Shown here in pieces: positions 32,687 to 42,200 of a stretch of 64,000 nucleotides of DNA (the stretch's first letter is position 1; every line of letters starts with the position of its first letter). Position numbers and translations under genes: made by a program. The DNA comes from Chitinophaga sp. CF118 (GTDB taxonomy: Bacteria > Bacteroidota > Bacteroidia > Chitinophagales > Chitinophagaceae). The notes under the pieces are model-generated. The model was not told the DNA's origin and searched no databases. It was given only the letters and a program-made list of their open reading frames with translations. Where the stretch lies: NCBI RefSeq assembly GCF_900112615.1, contig NZ_FOMK01000012.1, forward strand, positions 62,001 to 126,000, written 5' to 3'.

Positions 32687-33325
32687 ATGAGTCAGCGGAT
32701 CTTTATAACGGGCATAGGTACCGGAGTGGGAAAAACATTAACTGCGGCCTGCATCACAGAGGCGCTGCAGGCTGATTACTGGAAACCTGTGCAAACTGGT
32801 TTGAAGGAAGGGACAGACACTGATACCGTGAGAAGCCTGTTATCCAACCCGATATCCGTATGCCACCGTGAAGCCTATTGCCTGGAAGAACCAGCCTCTC
32901 CGCACCTGGCCGCGAGAATGGAAGACGTGACTATCAATGTAAAACGGATCATAGAAGTAGCCGAAAGCTTGCAGCCGGCAAACAGACCACTGGTTATTGA
33001 AGGGGCAGGAGGATTGATGGTGCCGCTGAATGAGCAGACCTTCACCATCGACTTTATTCAGCAGCTGAATGCAAAAGTGGTCATTGTTGCACAAAATTAC
33101 CTGGGCAGCATTAACCACGCACTGTTAACTGCCAGAGTACTGAAACACAGTGGTATTCCCGTGATGGGATGGGTTTTTAGCGGGGATACCCATAGTAATG
33201 AGGACGAAGTCGTATCATGGAGTGGCTTCCCGCATCTGGGACGAATACCCAGAACATCGCTGGTAGACAGGGCCTTTGTAAAAGAACAGGCAGAAAAGCT
33301 ATCTTTGCGGACAACAACTTTATAA
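32687..33325 (+). CDS. bioD: Dethiobiotin synthetase
   Basis: 212 aa from the ATG at 32687 (MSQRIFITG); an in-frame TTG at 32678 overlaps the -7 box and is rejected. P-loop GIGTGVGKT, the substrate segment YWKPVQTG, and the second nucleotide motif VIEGAGGLMVPL are all present. It closes the ureido ring of dethiobiotin from DAPA, CO2 and ATP, in biotin synthesis. Other bio genes are not in the window. It heads a + strand run with the cyclo-ligase, lpxK and rnr. Confidence 0.95.
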   Translation: MSQRIFITGIGTGVGKTLTAACITEALQADYWKPVQTGLKEGTDTDTVRSLLSNPISVCHREAYCLEEPASPHLAARMEDVTINVKRIIEVAESLQPANRPLVIEGAGGLMVPLNEQTFTIDFIQQLNAKVVIVAQNYLGSINHALLTARVLKHSGIPVMGWVFSGDTHSNEDEVVSWSGFPHLGRIPRTSLVDRAFVKEQAEKLSLRTTTL

Positions 33326-33338
33326 CCTGAAAGCATAC

Positions 33339-33920
33339 TTGTTAACAAAAAAGGATATACGAAAAGAATACCTGGAAAAACGTTTGAATCTTCCGGATGC
33401 CGTAACTACCACGCTGAATGGGCAACTGCTGGAACAATTCCGGCAACTGGATTATAGTTCCTTAAGACTGGCCCATATTTTTCTGCCAATTACTGAAAAA
33501 AAAGAGGTGAATACTCATGCGCTGGTCCACTGGGCGCGGGAAGCATGGCCTGCACTGAAATGGGTATTGCCTAAGTCAGATCTCAAGACCGGCCAGATGC
33601 AGCATTTTTTGTGGGAGCCACAAACCATCCTTGAAAAGAACAAATATGGTATTCCGGAGCCGGAAAACGGAACACTGGTTGAACCTTCTGCAATCGATCT
33701 TGTGTTTGTTCCTCTATTGGCATTTGACAAAACAGGTCACCGTGTGGGATACGGAAAAGGGATGTACGACCGTTTCTTAAGTGAATGCCGGCCGGATGCC
33801 ATCACTATCGGATTGTCACTTTTTGACCCGGTAGATAAAATTACAGATACAGATGCCCTGGACGTGCCACTGAAAATGGTGATCACTCCGGACGCTATCT
33901 ATCATTTTTCAAAAAGTTAA
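33339..33920 (+). CDS. 5-formyltetrahydrofolate cyclo-ligase
   Basis: 193 aa, the normal family length. KKDIRKEYLEKR at the N-terminus, KYGIPEP, DLVFVPLLAFDKTGHRVGYGKGMYDRFL and ITIGLSLFDP are family signatures. It converts 5-formyl-THF to methenyl-THF with ATP. There is no ATG near the conserved N-terminus; the start is TTG 33339 (LTKKDIRK), 14 bp after bioD, which points to translational coupling. Confidence 0.93.
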   Translation: MLTKKDIRKEYLEKRLNLPDAVTTTLNGQLLEQFRQLDYSSLRLAHIFLPITEKKEVNTHALVHWAREAWPALKWVLPKSDLKTGQMQHFLWEPQTILEKNKYGIPEPENGTLVEPSAIDLVFVPLLAFDKTGHRVGYGKGMYDRFLSECRPDAITIGLSLFDPVDKITDTDALDVPLKMVITPDAIYHFSKS

Positions 33921-33923
33921 TGC

Positions 33924-34991
33924 ATGTTGCAATACCTGAAGATTTTTTTATACCCTTTTTCCCTGTTATATGGCCTTGTGATGTGGATCCGCAACCGCTT
34001 ATATGATACGAATGTACTCACCGCTGTAGAGTTTGACCTGCCCGTGATTGCCGTTGGGAACCTGTCAGTCGGAGGCACTGGCAAAACTCCCCATGTAGAA
34101 CATTTGATTCGCCAGCTGAAAGATCAGTACCATACAGCTACTCTCAGCCGGGGATATAACCGGCGCACTACCGGCTATCTGCTGGCAGATGAAAACAGTA
34201 CGGCAGCCCAACTGGGAGATGAACCCATGCAGTTTCATCAGAAATTTCCTCAAATCAGCGTTTGTGTAGGAGAAGAAAGGATGCTGGCCATTCCGCAATT
34301 ACTCGGAGAACGCCCTGATACGCAGGTAATACTGCTGGATGATGCTTTCCAGCACCGTTCCATTAAGCCGGGTATGAATATCCTGGTCACGGATTACAGC
34401 CGCCGTTTTACAAAAGACCATGTGGTACCTTTTGGCCGCCTGCGTGAAGGCCGCAAAGGATATGAACGGGCTAATTGTATTATCGTGTCCAAATGTCCGC
34501 CCAACTTATCGGAAGCCGAAAAAGATGCTATCAGAAAAGAAATAAACCCGCTGCCATCTCAACAACTGTTCTTTACATCCCTGCAGTATGGCACATTATA
34601 TGATATGTTCAGCGGTCAGCCAATCGATGTACCTGCCGGCGCTACACTGATGCTGGTATGTGGAATTGCCCGCCCGGAGCCATTATTACAGCAGCTGAAA
34701 AGCACCCATGAACAGGTGTTCCTGCTGTCCTTTCCAGATCATTACTACTATGCGGAACATGATCTGGATAAGATAAGGAAGGAACTGGCCGACCTTCCGG
34801 GCAACAAAAAAATGGTAATAACGACAGAAAAAGATGCTGTAAGACTGCACCTCCTGGAAGAAAGATTAAAGGAGTTAAACATAAGCATCGCCGTTATGCC
34901 GGTAGAAATATCTTTCCTTTTCGGGGAAGCATATTCATTTAATAATTATATTTTTGATTACGTGGAGCAGTTTGGAAGTAACCATGTTTAA
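33924..34991 (+). CDS. lpxK: Tetraacyldisaccharide 4'-kinase
   Basis: 355 aa. An N-terminal membrane anchor (FLYPFSLLYGLVMWI) is followed by the P-loop VGNLSVGGTGKTPHVE, LSRGYNRRTTGY, LGDEPMQF and LLDDAFQHR. It phosphorylates the lipid A precursor at the 4' position on the inner face of the inner membrane, the sixth step of the Raetz pathway. It starts 3 bp after the cyclo-ligase stop. Its presence confirms a lipopolysaccharide-bearing, Gram-negative cell. Confidence 0.96.
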   Translation: MLQYLKIFLYPFSLLYGLVMWIRNRLYDTNVLTAVEFDLPVIAVGNLSVGGTGKTPHVEHLIRQLKDQYHTATLSRGYNRRTTGYLLADENSTAAQLGDEPMQFHQKFPQISVCVGEERMLAIPQLLGERPDTQVILLDDAFQHRSIKPGMNILVTDYSRRFTKDHVVPFGRLREGRKGYERANCIIVSKCPPNLSEAEKDAIRKEINPLPSQQLFFTSLQYGTLYDMFSGQPIDVPAGATLMLVCGIARPEPLLQQLKSTHEQVFLLSFPDHYYYAEHDLDKIRKELADLPGNKKMVITTEKDAVRLHLLEERLKELNISIAVMPVEISFLFGEAYSFNNYIFDYVEQFGSNHV

Positions 34992-35002
34992 ATGTTACGA
35001 GA

Positions 35003-37177
35003 ATGACAAATAGTAAAAAACCTCAAAAAAGCAGCAGCCATGAGAAGGTATTCAAAGGCGCTGTACAAATAACCCGTTCGGGTATGGCCTTCGTAATTAT
35101 AGAAGGACAGGATAAAGACGTGATGGTAAGGCAACAAAACCTGAATACCGCACTGGATGGCGATGAAGTGATCGTGAATGTGATCAAGCAGGGCAAGAAT
35201 ATGGGCCGTATGGAAGGTGTGGTAACGGAGATCATTACACGCAAAAAAACAGAGTTTACAGGCACCCTGCAGGTAAATAAAGGCTTTGCCTTCCTGATAC
35301 TGGACAAATCATTGTTCATGCCGGACATCTATATCCCGGCCAATGTACTGAAAGATGGTAAAACCGGTGATAAGGCGCTGGTACGCGTTGTAAGCTGGGG
35401 CGATAAAACCCGCAAACCGGTGGGAGAGATCGTTGAATTACTGGATGCTACCAATACCAACGATCTGGCCATGAAGGAAATCCTGATAGAAAGCGGATTC
35501 CCTCTCAGTTTCCCCGATGACGTTTTGGAAGAGTTAGTACAGATAGAAGAAAGCACCTCTTTAGATGAAATAAAGAAAAGAAAGGACTTCCGTAAGATCC
35601 TCACCTTTACGATAGACCCTGTAGACGCAAAAGATTTTGATGATGCCATTTCCATCCGCAAAATGCGTGGTGGCTGGTATGAAGTAGGGGTACATATTGC
35701 AGACGTTAGCCATTATGTGTTACCGGAAACTGCACTGGATAAGGAAGCCTATAAAAGAGCTACTTCCGTTTATCTGCCGGACCGTGTAAACCCGATGTTG
35801 CCGGAAAAGATCTCTAACGAACTTTGTTCCCTCCGTCCTCATGAAGATAAACTGACCTTCTCCGCTGTTTTTAAAATGAACGAAAAAGGAGAGATCAAGG
35901 AACATTGGATAGGCAGAACCATCATTCATTCCGATCATCGTTTTACCTACGAAGATGTACAGGAAGTGATAGAAAGCAAAGTAGGACAATATGAAGATGA
36001 AGTTCTGCTGCTGAATCAGATAGCTCAAACCATGCGTGCGGAAAGATTCAGACATGGTGCTATCAATTTCTCCTCAACAGAAGTTCGCTTTCAGCTGGAT
36101 GAAAATGCAAAGCCAATAGGCATTGTGGTGAAAGAAAGCAAAGAAGCCCATCAACTGATTGAAGAATTTATGCTGCTGGCCAACCGTACCATAGCAGAGT
36201 ATGTATATAATATTAAGATAGGAACGAATCAGCGTGTTCCTTTCCCATACAGGATCCACGATACCCCGGATGAAGATAAGCTGCAGGTATTTTCAGTATT
36301 CGCCCGCAAGTTTGGTCATTCACTGGATACCAGCAATATGGATACATTAGCCGCATCTTTCAATGAGATGTTGCGGCTGGCTAAAGGGAAACCGGAACAG
36401 CATGTGCTGGAAACCCTGGGAATCAGGACGATGGCAAAGGCGGTATATACCACCGAAAATATTGGTCACTACGGACTGGGCTTCGAACATTACTGTCATT
36501 TTACTTCTCCTATTCGCCGTTATCCGGATGTACTGGTACACCGTGTTCTGGCAGAATGCCTGGTACATGATGTGCACCCGGACAAGAATATGGAAAGCAA
36601 ATGCAAGCATTCTTCTGAAATGGAACGCAAAGCCATGGAAGCGGAAAGAGCGTCCAACAAATACAAACAGGTGGAATACATGCAGCAGTTTCTCGGTGAG
36701 GAATTTGATGGTGTAGTGAGTGGAGTAGCGCATTTTGGCTTCTGGGTGGAAACTGTGGATACCAAATGTGAAGGACTGGTGAGCATTCATAATATGACAG
36801 CAAAGGACGAGTTCCACTATGATGAAGCCGAATATGCACTGATAGGTTTGTATACTGGTAAGAAAATCCGTATTGGGGATAGAGTAAAGATCCGCGTAGT
36901 AGCAGCCAACCTGGTGAAACGTCAGCTGGACTATGATCTGATAGAAGACTGGCCGGATATGCCGCAGGGATCACGCCCCACGGCACGTCGCAAACCAGCA
37001 GCAGGCGATAGTCGCCGGTCTGGTGGTGGAGATAGCCGCAGATCTTCCGGAGGAGATAAGAAATCATCGGGAGGAGCAAGGAGTGGAGGACGTAAAGAGT
37101 CTGCAGGCAACGCTGGAAAGAAAAAAGCATCTTCCGGTGGTAAAAAGAATGAAGGAAGATCCAAAAAGAAAAATTGA
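35003..37177 (+). CDS. rnr: Ribonuclease R
   Basis: 724 aa. Order: cold-shock domains (about 20-150), a catalytic RNB domain with FTIDPVDAKDFDDAISI and YEVGVHIADVSHYV (metal-binding aspartates present), YCHFTSPIRRYPDVLVHR, then an S1 domain (about 560-645). The last ~65 residues are a low-complexity Gly/Ser/Lys/Arg tail (RRSGGGDSRRSSGGDKK), probably for RNA binding. It degrades structured RNA 3' to 5' and works with SmpB/tmRNA in other bacteria. It begins 11 bp after lpxK. Confidence 0.96.
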   Translation: MTNSKKPQKSSSHEKVFKGAVQITRSGMAFVIIEGQDKDVMVRQQNLNTALDGDEVIVNVIKQGKNMGRMEGVVTEIITRKKTEFTGTLQVNKGFAFLILDKSLFMPDIYIPANVLKDGKTGDKALVRVVSWGDKTRKPVGEIVELLDATNTNDLAMKEILIESGFPLSFPDDVLEELVQIEESTSLDEIKKRKDFRKILTFTIDPVDAKDFDDAISIRKMRGGWYEVGVHIADVSHYVLPETALDKEAYKRATSVYLPDRVNPMLPEKISNELCSLRPHEDKLTFSAVFKMNEKGEIKEHWIGRTIIHSDHRFTYEDVQEVIESKVGQYEDEVLLLNQIAQTMRAERFRHGAINFSSTEVRFQLDENAKPIGIVVKESKEAHQLIEEFMLLANRTIAEYVYNIKIGTNQRVPFPYRIHDTPDEDKLQVFSVFARKFGHSLDTSNMDTLAASFNEMLRLAKGKPEQHVLETLGIRTMAKAVYTTENIGHYGLGFEHYCHFTSPIRRYPDVLVHRVLAECLVHDVHPDKNMESKCKHSSEMERKAMEAERASNKYKQVEYMQQFLGEEFDGVVSGVAHFGFWVETVDTKCEGLVSIHNMTAKDEFHYDEAEYALIGLYTGKKIRIGDRVKIRVVAANLVKRQLDYDLIEDWPDMPQGSRPTARRKPAAGDSRRSGGGDSRRSSGGDKKSSGGARSGGRKESAGNAGKKKASSGGKKNEGRSKKKN

Positions 37178-37185
37178 CACAAATA

Positions 37186-38160
37186 ATGATGCATTCATTT
37201 CAGGAATTAACTGTAAAGTTTGGAGAACATTTTGAAAAAGAACATTTCCCGGAACAGCCTAAAAAGTTGTATGATTCTGTAAACCACATCCTTAAAATAG
37301 GAGGTAAACGTATTCGCCCGGTGCTCAGTATCATGGGGAACGAACTGTTTGATGCCATTCACCCGGATGTATACCAGGTAGGCATCGCCGTAGAAATGTT
37401 CCATAATTTTACCCTGGTGCATGACGATATCATGGATAAAGCGCCGCTTCGCCGGAATCATCCTACTGTACATACGTTATACGGAGAACCTACAGCCATC
37501 CTGGCCGGAGATGTAATGCTCATAAATGTATATGAATACCTGAACAGGGTGCAGCCTCATTATAAACAGAAACTGCTGACGGCTTTTAACAAGGCTGCCA
37601 AAGAAGTATGTGAAGGCCAGCAGATAGATATGGATTTTGAAGATATGGAACCGGAGCAGGTACACTACAAGGACTATGTGCACATGATTGCCCTGAAAAC
37701 CTCCGTATTACTGGCCGCCAGTTTACAGATGGGAGCCATTATAGGAGGGGGGAGTGAATATAACCAGACGCATATTTACGAATTTGGTAAGAATGTAGGT
37801 ATTGCCTTCCAGATTCAGGACGATTACCTGGATGCTTTTGGTGATCCGGAGAAATTTGGCAAACAGCAGGGTGGCGATATTCTCGTTAATAAAAAAACCT
37901 TCCTGTTGCTGAAAGCATTGGAAATGTGTAATCCGGCACAGCGCACCAAACTAAAGGAATTACTGTCCGCCAATCCGGACGATAAGGTAGCACAGGTACT
38001 GCAACTTTTCCGTGACTGCCGGGTAGATGCCTGGGCAGAGAAGGAAAAGGAACGTTTTCAGGATATTGCTTTACAGCATCTTGAAAGTATTGCCGTATTA
38101 TCTGCCCGGAAAAAGCCATTAATAGACCTGGCTGATTATTTACTAAGAAGGGAGCATTAG
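37186..38160 (+). CDS. Trans polyprenyl diphosphate synthase (IspA/GGPPS family)
   Basis: About 324 aa. First aspartate-rich motif LVHDDIMDKAPLRR and second FQIQDDYLDAFGD, with GGKRIRPVL for allylic substrate binding. It condenses isopentenyl diphosphate with an allylic diphosphate. The exact chain length cannot be read safely. The start is ATG 37186 (or 37189); an upstream TTG at 37174 overlaps the rnr stop and is less likely. Probably co-transcribed with rnr. Confidence 0.92.
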   Translation: MMHSFQELTVKFGEHFEKEHFPEQPKKLYDSVNHILKIGGKRIRPVLSIMGNELFDAIHPDVYQVGIAVEMFHNFTLVHDDIMDKAPLRRNHPTVHTLYGEPTAILAGDVMLINVYEYLNRVQPHYKQKLLTAFNKAAKEVCEGQQIDMDFEDMEPEQVHYKDYVHMIALKTSVLLAASLQMGAIIGGGSEYNQTHIYEFGKNVGIAFQIQDDYLDAFGDPEKFGKQQGGDILVNKKTFLLLKALEMCNPAQRTKLKELLSANPDDKVAQVLQLFRDCRVDAWAEKEKERFQDIALQHLESIAVLSARKKPLIDLADYLLRREH

Positions 38161-38226
38161 ATTTTTTGATATATTCGCAGCATCGCTAAACCTGTAACGT
38201 AATTCACATTTAACTGCTATCACCCA

Positions 38227-39885
38227 ATGTCTAAATCGCTTTTTAGAAAAAAATCTATTGCTACGATATTAAAAGATGCACATGATGGTTTGACTGACAG
38301 TCATGGTGGTGGTACTAAATTACAAAAAGTATTGGGCGTAAAAGATCTCACTGCAATGGGAATTGCAGCGGTGATTGGCGCCGGTATCTTCTCTACTATC
38401 GGTGAAGCCTCCTTTCATGGCGGCCCCGGAGTTTCCTTATTGTTTATTATTACCGCGGTAACCTGTGGTTTCTCTGCACTCTGTTATGCAGAATTTGCCT
38501 CCCGTGTACCGGTATCCGGCAGTGCATATACTTATTCTTATGTAACATTCGGAGAACTGGCCGCCTGGGTAATTGGCTGGGCGCTGATCCTGGAATATGC
38601 CATTGGGAATATTGCGGTAGCCATCTCCTGGAGTGGCTATTTCAATAACCTCCTTAGCGGTATAGGAATGTCTTTCCCGGTATGGCTTACCAGTAACTAC
38701 GACAGTGCAACGCCGGAGATAGTAGCCGCAGCGCCACATATAGCCGGAGTGCCTATCATTCTGAATTTACCTGCTTTTATTATAGTAGTACTGGTTACTT
38801 ATCTGGCCTATGTAGGCATCCAGGAAAGTAAACGCAGTGCCAACCTGATGGTGGGATTAAAGATCCTGGTGATCCTGTTTGTGATTGTGGTGGGAGCTTT
38901 TTATGTAAATACCAGTCACTGGGATCCGTTTATGCCCAATGGTTTTTCGGGAGTGATGAAAGGTGTGTCGGCTGTTTTCTTTGCTTATATCGGCTTTGAT
39001 GCCATCAGTACTACAGCAGAAGAATGTTCTAATCCTCAGCGGGATCTGCCAAAGGGGATGATCTATTCGCTGATCATCTGTACTGTATTATATATCCTGA
39101 TCGCTTTAGTGCTGACAGGGATGGTATCCTACTCACAACTGAAAGTGAATGATCCGCTGGCATATGTGTTTCAGGCAGTAAACCTGCCCTGGATAGGATA
39201 TATTATTTCGGTGAGTGCCGTAGTGGCCACCACCAGTGTATTGCTGGTATTCCAGATAGGGCAGCCCCGTATCTGGATGAGTATGAGCCGCGATGGACTG
39301 TTACCTAAACGCTTCAGTAAGATCCACCCCCGGTTTAAAACACCTTCTTTTGCCACTATCATCACTGGTTTTCTTGTAGGTGTCCCCGCATTATTCCTGA
39401 ACCTGACGGTTGTAACAGACCTTACCAGTATAGGAACACTGTTTGCATTTATCCTTGTTTGTGGTGGCGTATTGCTGCTGCCTCCGCAGGAAAAAGCAGA
39501 TCCGAACAATAAGCGTTTCCGTTTGCCTTATATTAATGGACAATTCATCGTTCCGGCAATCATTATAGCCTTTGCGTATTTTTTCCGTGAGGAGTTACCG
39601 AACAAGTTCTCTTTTGAAGGAGGTTGGGAGGTATGGAAACATAATATTCCTTTCTTTTTCTTTACTATAGCGGCGATTGTTTTTTCCGTGCTTTCGTTCT
39701 TAAAAAAACTATCGCTTATTCCTGTGCTGGGACTGCTTAGCTGTTTTTACCTGATGACCGAGATTGGGTTCCGGAACTGGGTTGTGTTTTCTATCTGGTT
39801 GTTGATGGGGTTAGTGATTTACTTTGGGTATAGTTACCGGAACAGTAAGTTGAATAGTGTGAAGAAGATTATACTAAATGCTTAG
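38227..39885 (+). CDS. APC-family amino acid permease
   Basis: 552 aa with about 12-14 transmembrane segments. Signatures of the cationic amino acid transporter group: GIAAVIGAGIFSTIGEAS (TM1), FSALCYAEFASRVPVSGSAYTYSYV (TM2-3) and FFAYIGFDAISTTAEECSNPQRDLP (TM6 to loop). A cytosolic ~45-residue N-terminus precedes TM1. Substrate not determinable by eye. The next gene overlaps its last 8 bp. Confidence 0.93.
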   Translation: MSKSLFRKKSIATILKDAHDGLTDSHGGGTKLQKVLGVKDLTAMGIAAVIGAGIFSTIGEASFHGGPGVSLLFIITAVTCGFSALCYAEFASRVPVSGSAYTYSYVTFGELAAWVIGWALILEYAIGNIAVAISWSGYFNNLLSGIGMSFPVWLTSNYDSATPEIVAAAPHIAGVPIILNLPAFIIVVLVTYLAYVGIQESKRSANLMVGLKILVILFVIVVGAFYVNTSHWDPFMPNGFSGVMKGVSAVFFAYIGFDAISTTAEECSNPQRDLPKGMIYSLIICTVLYILIALVLTGMVSYSQLKVNDPLAYVFQAVNLPWIGYIISVSAVVATTSVLLVFQIGQPRIWMSMSRDGLLPKRFSKIHPRFKTPSFATIITGFLVGVPALFLNLTVVTDLTSIGTLFAFILVCGGVLLLPPQEKADPNNKRFRLPYINGQFIVPAIIIAFAYFFREELPNKFSFEGGWEVWKHNIPFFFFTIAAIVFSVLSFLKKLSLIPVLGLLSCFYLMTEIGFRNWVVFSIWLLMGLVIYFGYSYRNSKLNSVKKIILNA

Positions 39886-40471
39886 TATGGAAAGCAGAGA
39901 AGCTTTAAGAAGAAGGCTTTATGAAAAGTTATATGCCAGGGAGTATAAAAACAGGATAGGTTTTTTCTTCCCTGAGTATGTTTTACTGTCTACGACTGCT
40001 CAGACAAAGTACTATGCACCTCTTCTCAAAGCGAATACTAAGGACCCGAAGGTGTTTATAAACCGGACTGCCCGGATTGTTGCAGGTATTGGTTTGCTGC
40101 TGCTGGCATCATTTGCTTTAACCATATTTATAGCAACGTTTGATAATTCTGTCGGGAATTATCTGATATTATTATTTGTCCTGGTTGCTTTATGCGTACC
40201 ATTAATAACTCCTTCATTACGACCACGCAGAATTGAAATTTCCAGATCAGGTCTGGTAATAGATGACCGTAGCTTCCAATGGCATAACATATTGGATATG
40301 TATATTGTTGCCAGACCCAGAGGTGGACGCCGTAGTTCTTCTTATCGTTATTACCTCGCATTATTACTGGATCCAGAGGAAATCTTTATTTACAGACTAC
40401 CCTGGTTTGGTATATACTCATTCCGGGCCAAACTGAGTGCTTACCTGGAGCATTTCCGCTCTAAACGCTGA
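39878..40471 (+). CDS. Membrane protein with PH-like C-terminus, unknown function
   Basis: 197 aa. A basic N-terminus (ESREALRRRLYEKLYARE), two central transmembrane segments (about 65-87 and 93-112), then a polar domain (RRIEISRSGLVIDDRSFQWHNI) resembling bacterial PH-like domains. The ATG at 39878 overlaps the permease stop; ATG 39887 is an alternative. Tight coupling suggests a link with the permease. Confidence 0.7.
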   Translation: MLSMESREALRRRLYEKLYAREYKNRIGFFFPEYVLLSTTAQTKYYAPLLKANTKDPKVFINRTARIVAGIGLLLLASFALTIFIATFDNSVGNYLILLFVLVALCVPLITPSLRPRRIEISRSGLVIDDRSFQWHNILDMYIVARPRGGRRSSSYRYYLALLLDPEEIFIYRLPWFGIYSFRAKLSAYLEHFRSKR

Positions 40472-40528
40472 TTTTGTAGTATGAATATTTTAATGTATAT
40501 TCATATCAGCTCTTAAAAATCAAATTTT

Positions 40529-40966
40529 ATGAACCTACTGCAACGTATTGACCGTTGGGGCGAGTCGCATCATCCTAAGTGGGTAGACGCCATTCGTGTC
40601 CTCTTAGGAATTTTCCTGTTCTGGAAAGGGGTGGTTTTCATACAAAATATTGATGTTCTTAAAGCTGTGATCACCCAGAGTCCGGTATTAACTGTATTAT
40701 CTTTCTGGCTTGCTCATTACATTGTTTTTGCTCATCTGGCTGGTGGTATTCTCATTACGTTCGGTTTACTGACAAGAGTTGCTGTCATTGTCCAGATCCC
40801 CATTCTTTTAGGCGCGCTCATTTTTGTACATACCTCTACGGGGTTATTCGATGTACATGGAGAAACCGGCCTTTCTATCCTTGTTCTGCTGCTATTAATC
40901 TTCTTCTTAGTGGAGGGGAGCGGCCCCATTTCTTTCGATGGATATATGCGCCGTCACCCGGCATGA
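40529..40966 (+). CDS. DoxX family membrane protein
   Basis: 145 aa with four transmembrane segments. The first loop to TM1 reads DAIRVLLGIFLFWKGVVF and the second HLAGGILITFGLLTRVAVIVQIPIL, the recurrent DoxX pattern (G.L...GLLTR.A). Members of this family are tied to redox or quinone metabolism, but the role here is unknown. Monocistronic. Confidence 0.8.
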   Translation: MNLLQRIDRWGESHHPKWVDAIRVLLGIFLFWKGVVFIQNIDVLKAVITQSPVLTVLSFWLAHYIVFAHLAGGILITFGLLTRVAVIVQIPILLGALIFVHTSTGLFDVHGETGLSILVLLLLIFFLVEGSGPISFDGYMRRHPA

Positions 40967-41058
40967 AGATTTTTCACAATGATCTTCGCTAGTGGTCAGG
41001 ATGGCTCAGGGTCGTCCGGCCACTAGTAATTATGTCCTCCCGTTTCGGCTCATTTCCT

Positions 41059-41066
41059 TAGATTTG
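41059..41066 (+). promoter_or_regulatory. -7 box of the Smr-domain gene
   Basis: TAGATTTG matches TAnnTTTG, 24 bp before the ATG at 41091. It supports the downstream start rather than the longer frame from 40992. Confidence 0.45.
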
Positions 41067-41090
41067 CCACTCATATTGGGAAATTTAAGT

Positions 41091-42110
41091 ATGAAATACG
41101 AGATCGGCGATAAAATTTTATTATTACATTCTAAGGAAGAAGGGACAGTAGTGGACATCATCAATGCCGAAATGGTAATGGTAGAAGTCGGCAAAGTATC
41201 CTTCCCTGTATATCTTGACCAGATCGACTTTCCTTATTTTCATCGTTTTACCGCTCCCAAGGTAACACCTCCACCTACCCGTATACCCGGCTGGGATATC
41301 AAACCTGAAAAAAAGCAGGAGACATTCAAAGAAAGTAAAGGAGTATTCCTGTCTGTATTACCTGTATTCCAGGTAGAAGGGTATGAAGAGAATGTGCAGG
41401 TACTGAAGTTTCACCTGCTGAATGAAACACAAATGGCCTATCGCTTTCATTTCCAGGTATGGCTGAAACAGCGGCTGGAACTGGAAATCCGCAATGATAT
41501 TGATGCTTTCAAACACTTTTATCTCTCAGATCTTTTATTTGAATCATTGAATGATAGTCCGCGGCTGGAATTTACTTTCTATCCGAAGGAAAATGATCCC
41601 ACCCTGGCACCTGCTTACCAGAAAATCTGGAAAATAAAGCCTAAACAACTTTTTCAGCAACTCAATGAATTAAAGGCCCGCAGGGATGCTACCCTGAGTT
41701 ATCCTTTATTTGAGAAATACCCTATCAAAGAGAAATCTGCCATATCAGATTTTGAAACGGGGAAGATTGGTAACCTTGCTGCAGGAGCTAACAGCGTAGC
41801 AGCACAGGCAGAACCGCCCTTGCAACCCAAATACGAACTGGATCTTCATATAGAGCACCTTTTGACAGAATGGAGAGGATTAAACAATGTAGCAATCCTG
41901 GCCATACAACTCAATGAATTTCAGCGTTACCTGGATCTGGCGATTGTACATCATCAGCATACCATGATTGTTATTCACGGACTGGGAAGAGGTAAGCTGA
42001 AAGAAGAGATTCATGCAATACTGAAGCAGACTAACGATGTAGAACGCTTTGTGAATGAATATCACCCCCGCTACGGATATGGTGCTACTGAGATATTTTT
42101 CAAACATTAG
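41091..42110 (+). CDS. DUF2027/Smr-domain protein (MutS2-related)
   Basis: 339 aa from the ATG 41091 (MKYEIGDKILLLHSKEEGTV); the frame is open from 40992, but that stretch has no conserved look and overlaps the promoter. N-terminal SH3-like strands, a middle beta domain (LSVLPVFQVEGYEENVQVLKF), and a C-terminal Smr domain with ELDLHIEHL and the loop VIHGLGRGKLKEEI. Smr domains bind or nick nucleic acids; the role of this Bacteroidota-type architecture is not known. It lies directly upstream of rnpB. Confidence 0.85.
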   Translation: MKYEIGDKILLLHSKEEGTVVDIINAEMVMVEVGKVSFPVYLDQIDFPYFHRFTAPKVTPPPTRIPGWDIKPEKKQETFKESKGVFLSVLPVFQVEGYEENVQVLKFHLLNETQMAYRFHFQVWLKQRLELEIRNDIDAFKHFYLSDLLFESLNDSPRLEFTFYPKENDPTLAPAYQKIWKIKPKQLFQQLNELKARRDATLSYPLFEKYPIKEKSAISDFETGKIGNLAAGANSVAAQAEPPLQPKYELDLHIEHLLTEWRGLNNVAILAIQLNEFQRYLDLAIVHHQHTMIVIHGLGRGKLKEEIHAILKQTNDVERFVNEYHPRYGYGATEIFFKH

Positions 42111-42174
42111 GGACATAACTATACTACGATCTCTGCTATGTGCATAGCGTTATTGAGATATTTTTCAGCATTAG
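42086..42174 (+). repeat. Direct repeat of the 3' end of the Smr gene
   Basis: 42086-42110 (last codons and stop) and 42151-42174 share TGAGATATTTTTCA and ATTAG with few differences, 65 bp apart. The spacer contains GCTATG..CATAGC, a small palindrome. Confidence 0.6.
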
Positions 42175-42187
42175 ACCTTAATTCTAT

Positions 42188-42195
42188 TATTTTTG
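42188..42195 (+). promoter_or_regulatory. -7 box of rnpB
   Basis: TATTTTTG matches TAnnTTTG. The RNA begins 6 bp later at the P1 helix, the expected distance for a Bacteroidota promoter. Confidence 0.65.
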
Positions 42196-42200
42196 CAACG

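Noticed and set aside
36347..37130. Overlapping minus-strand frames of 156 and 206 codons
   Set aside because: Antisense to rnr, whose catalytic and S1 motifs are intact.
40992..41090. N-terminal extension of the Smr-domain protein
   Set aside because: A -7 box lies inside it and conserved-looking sequence begins at the ATG 41091.
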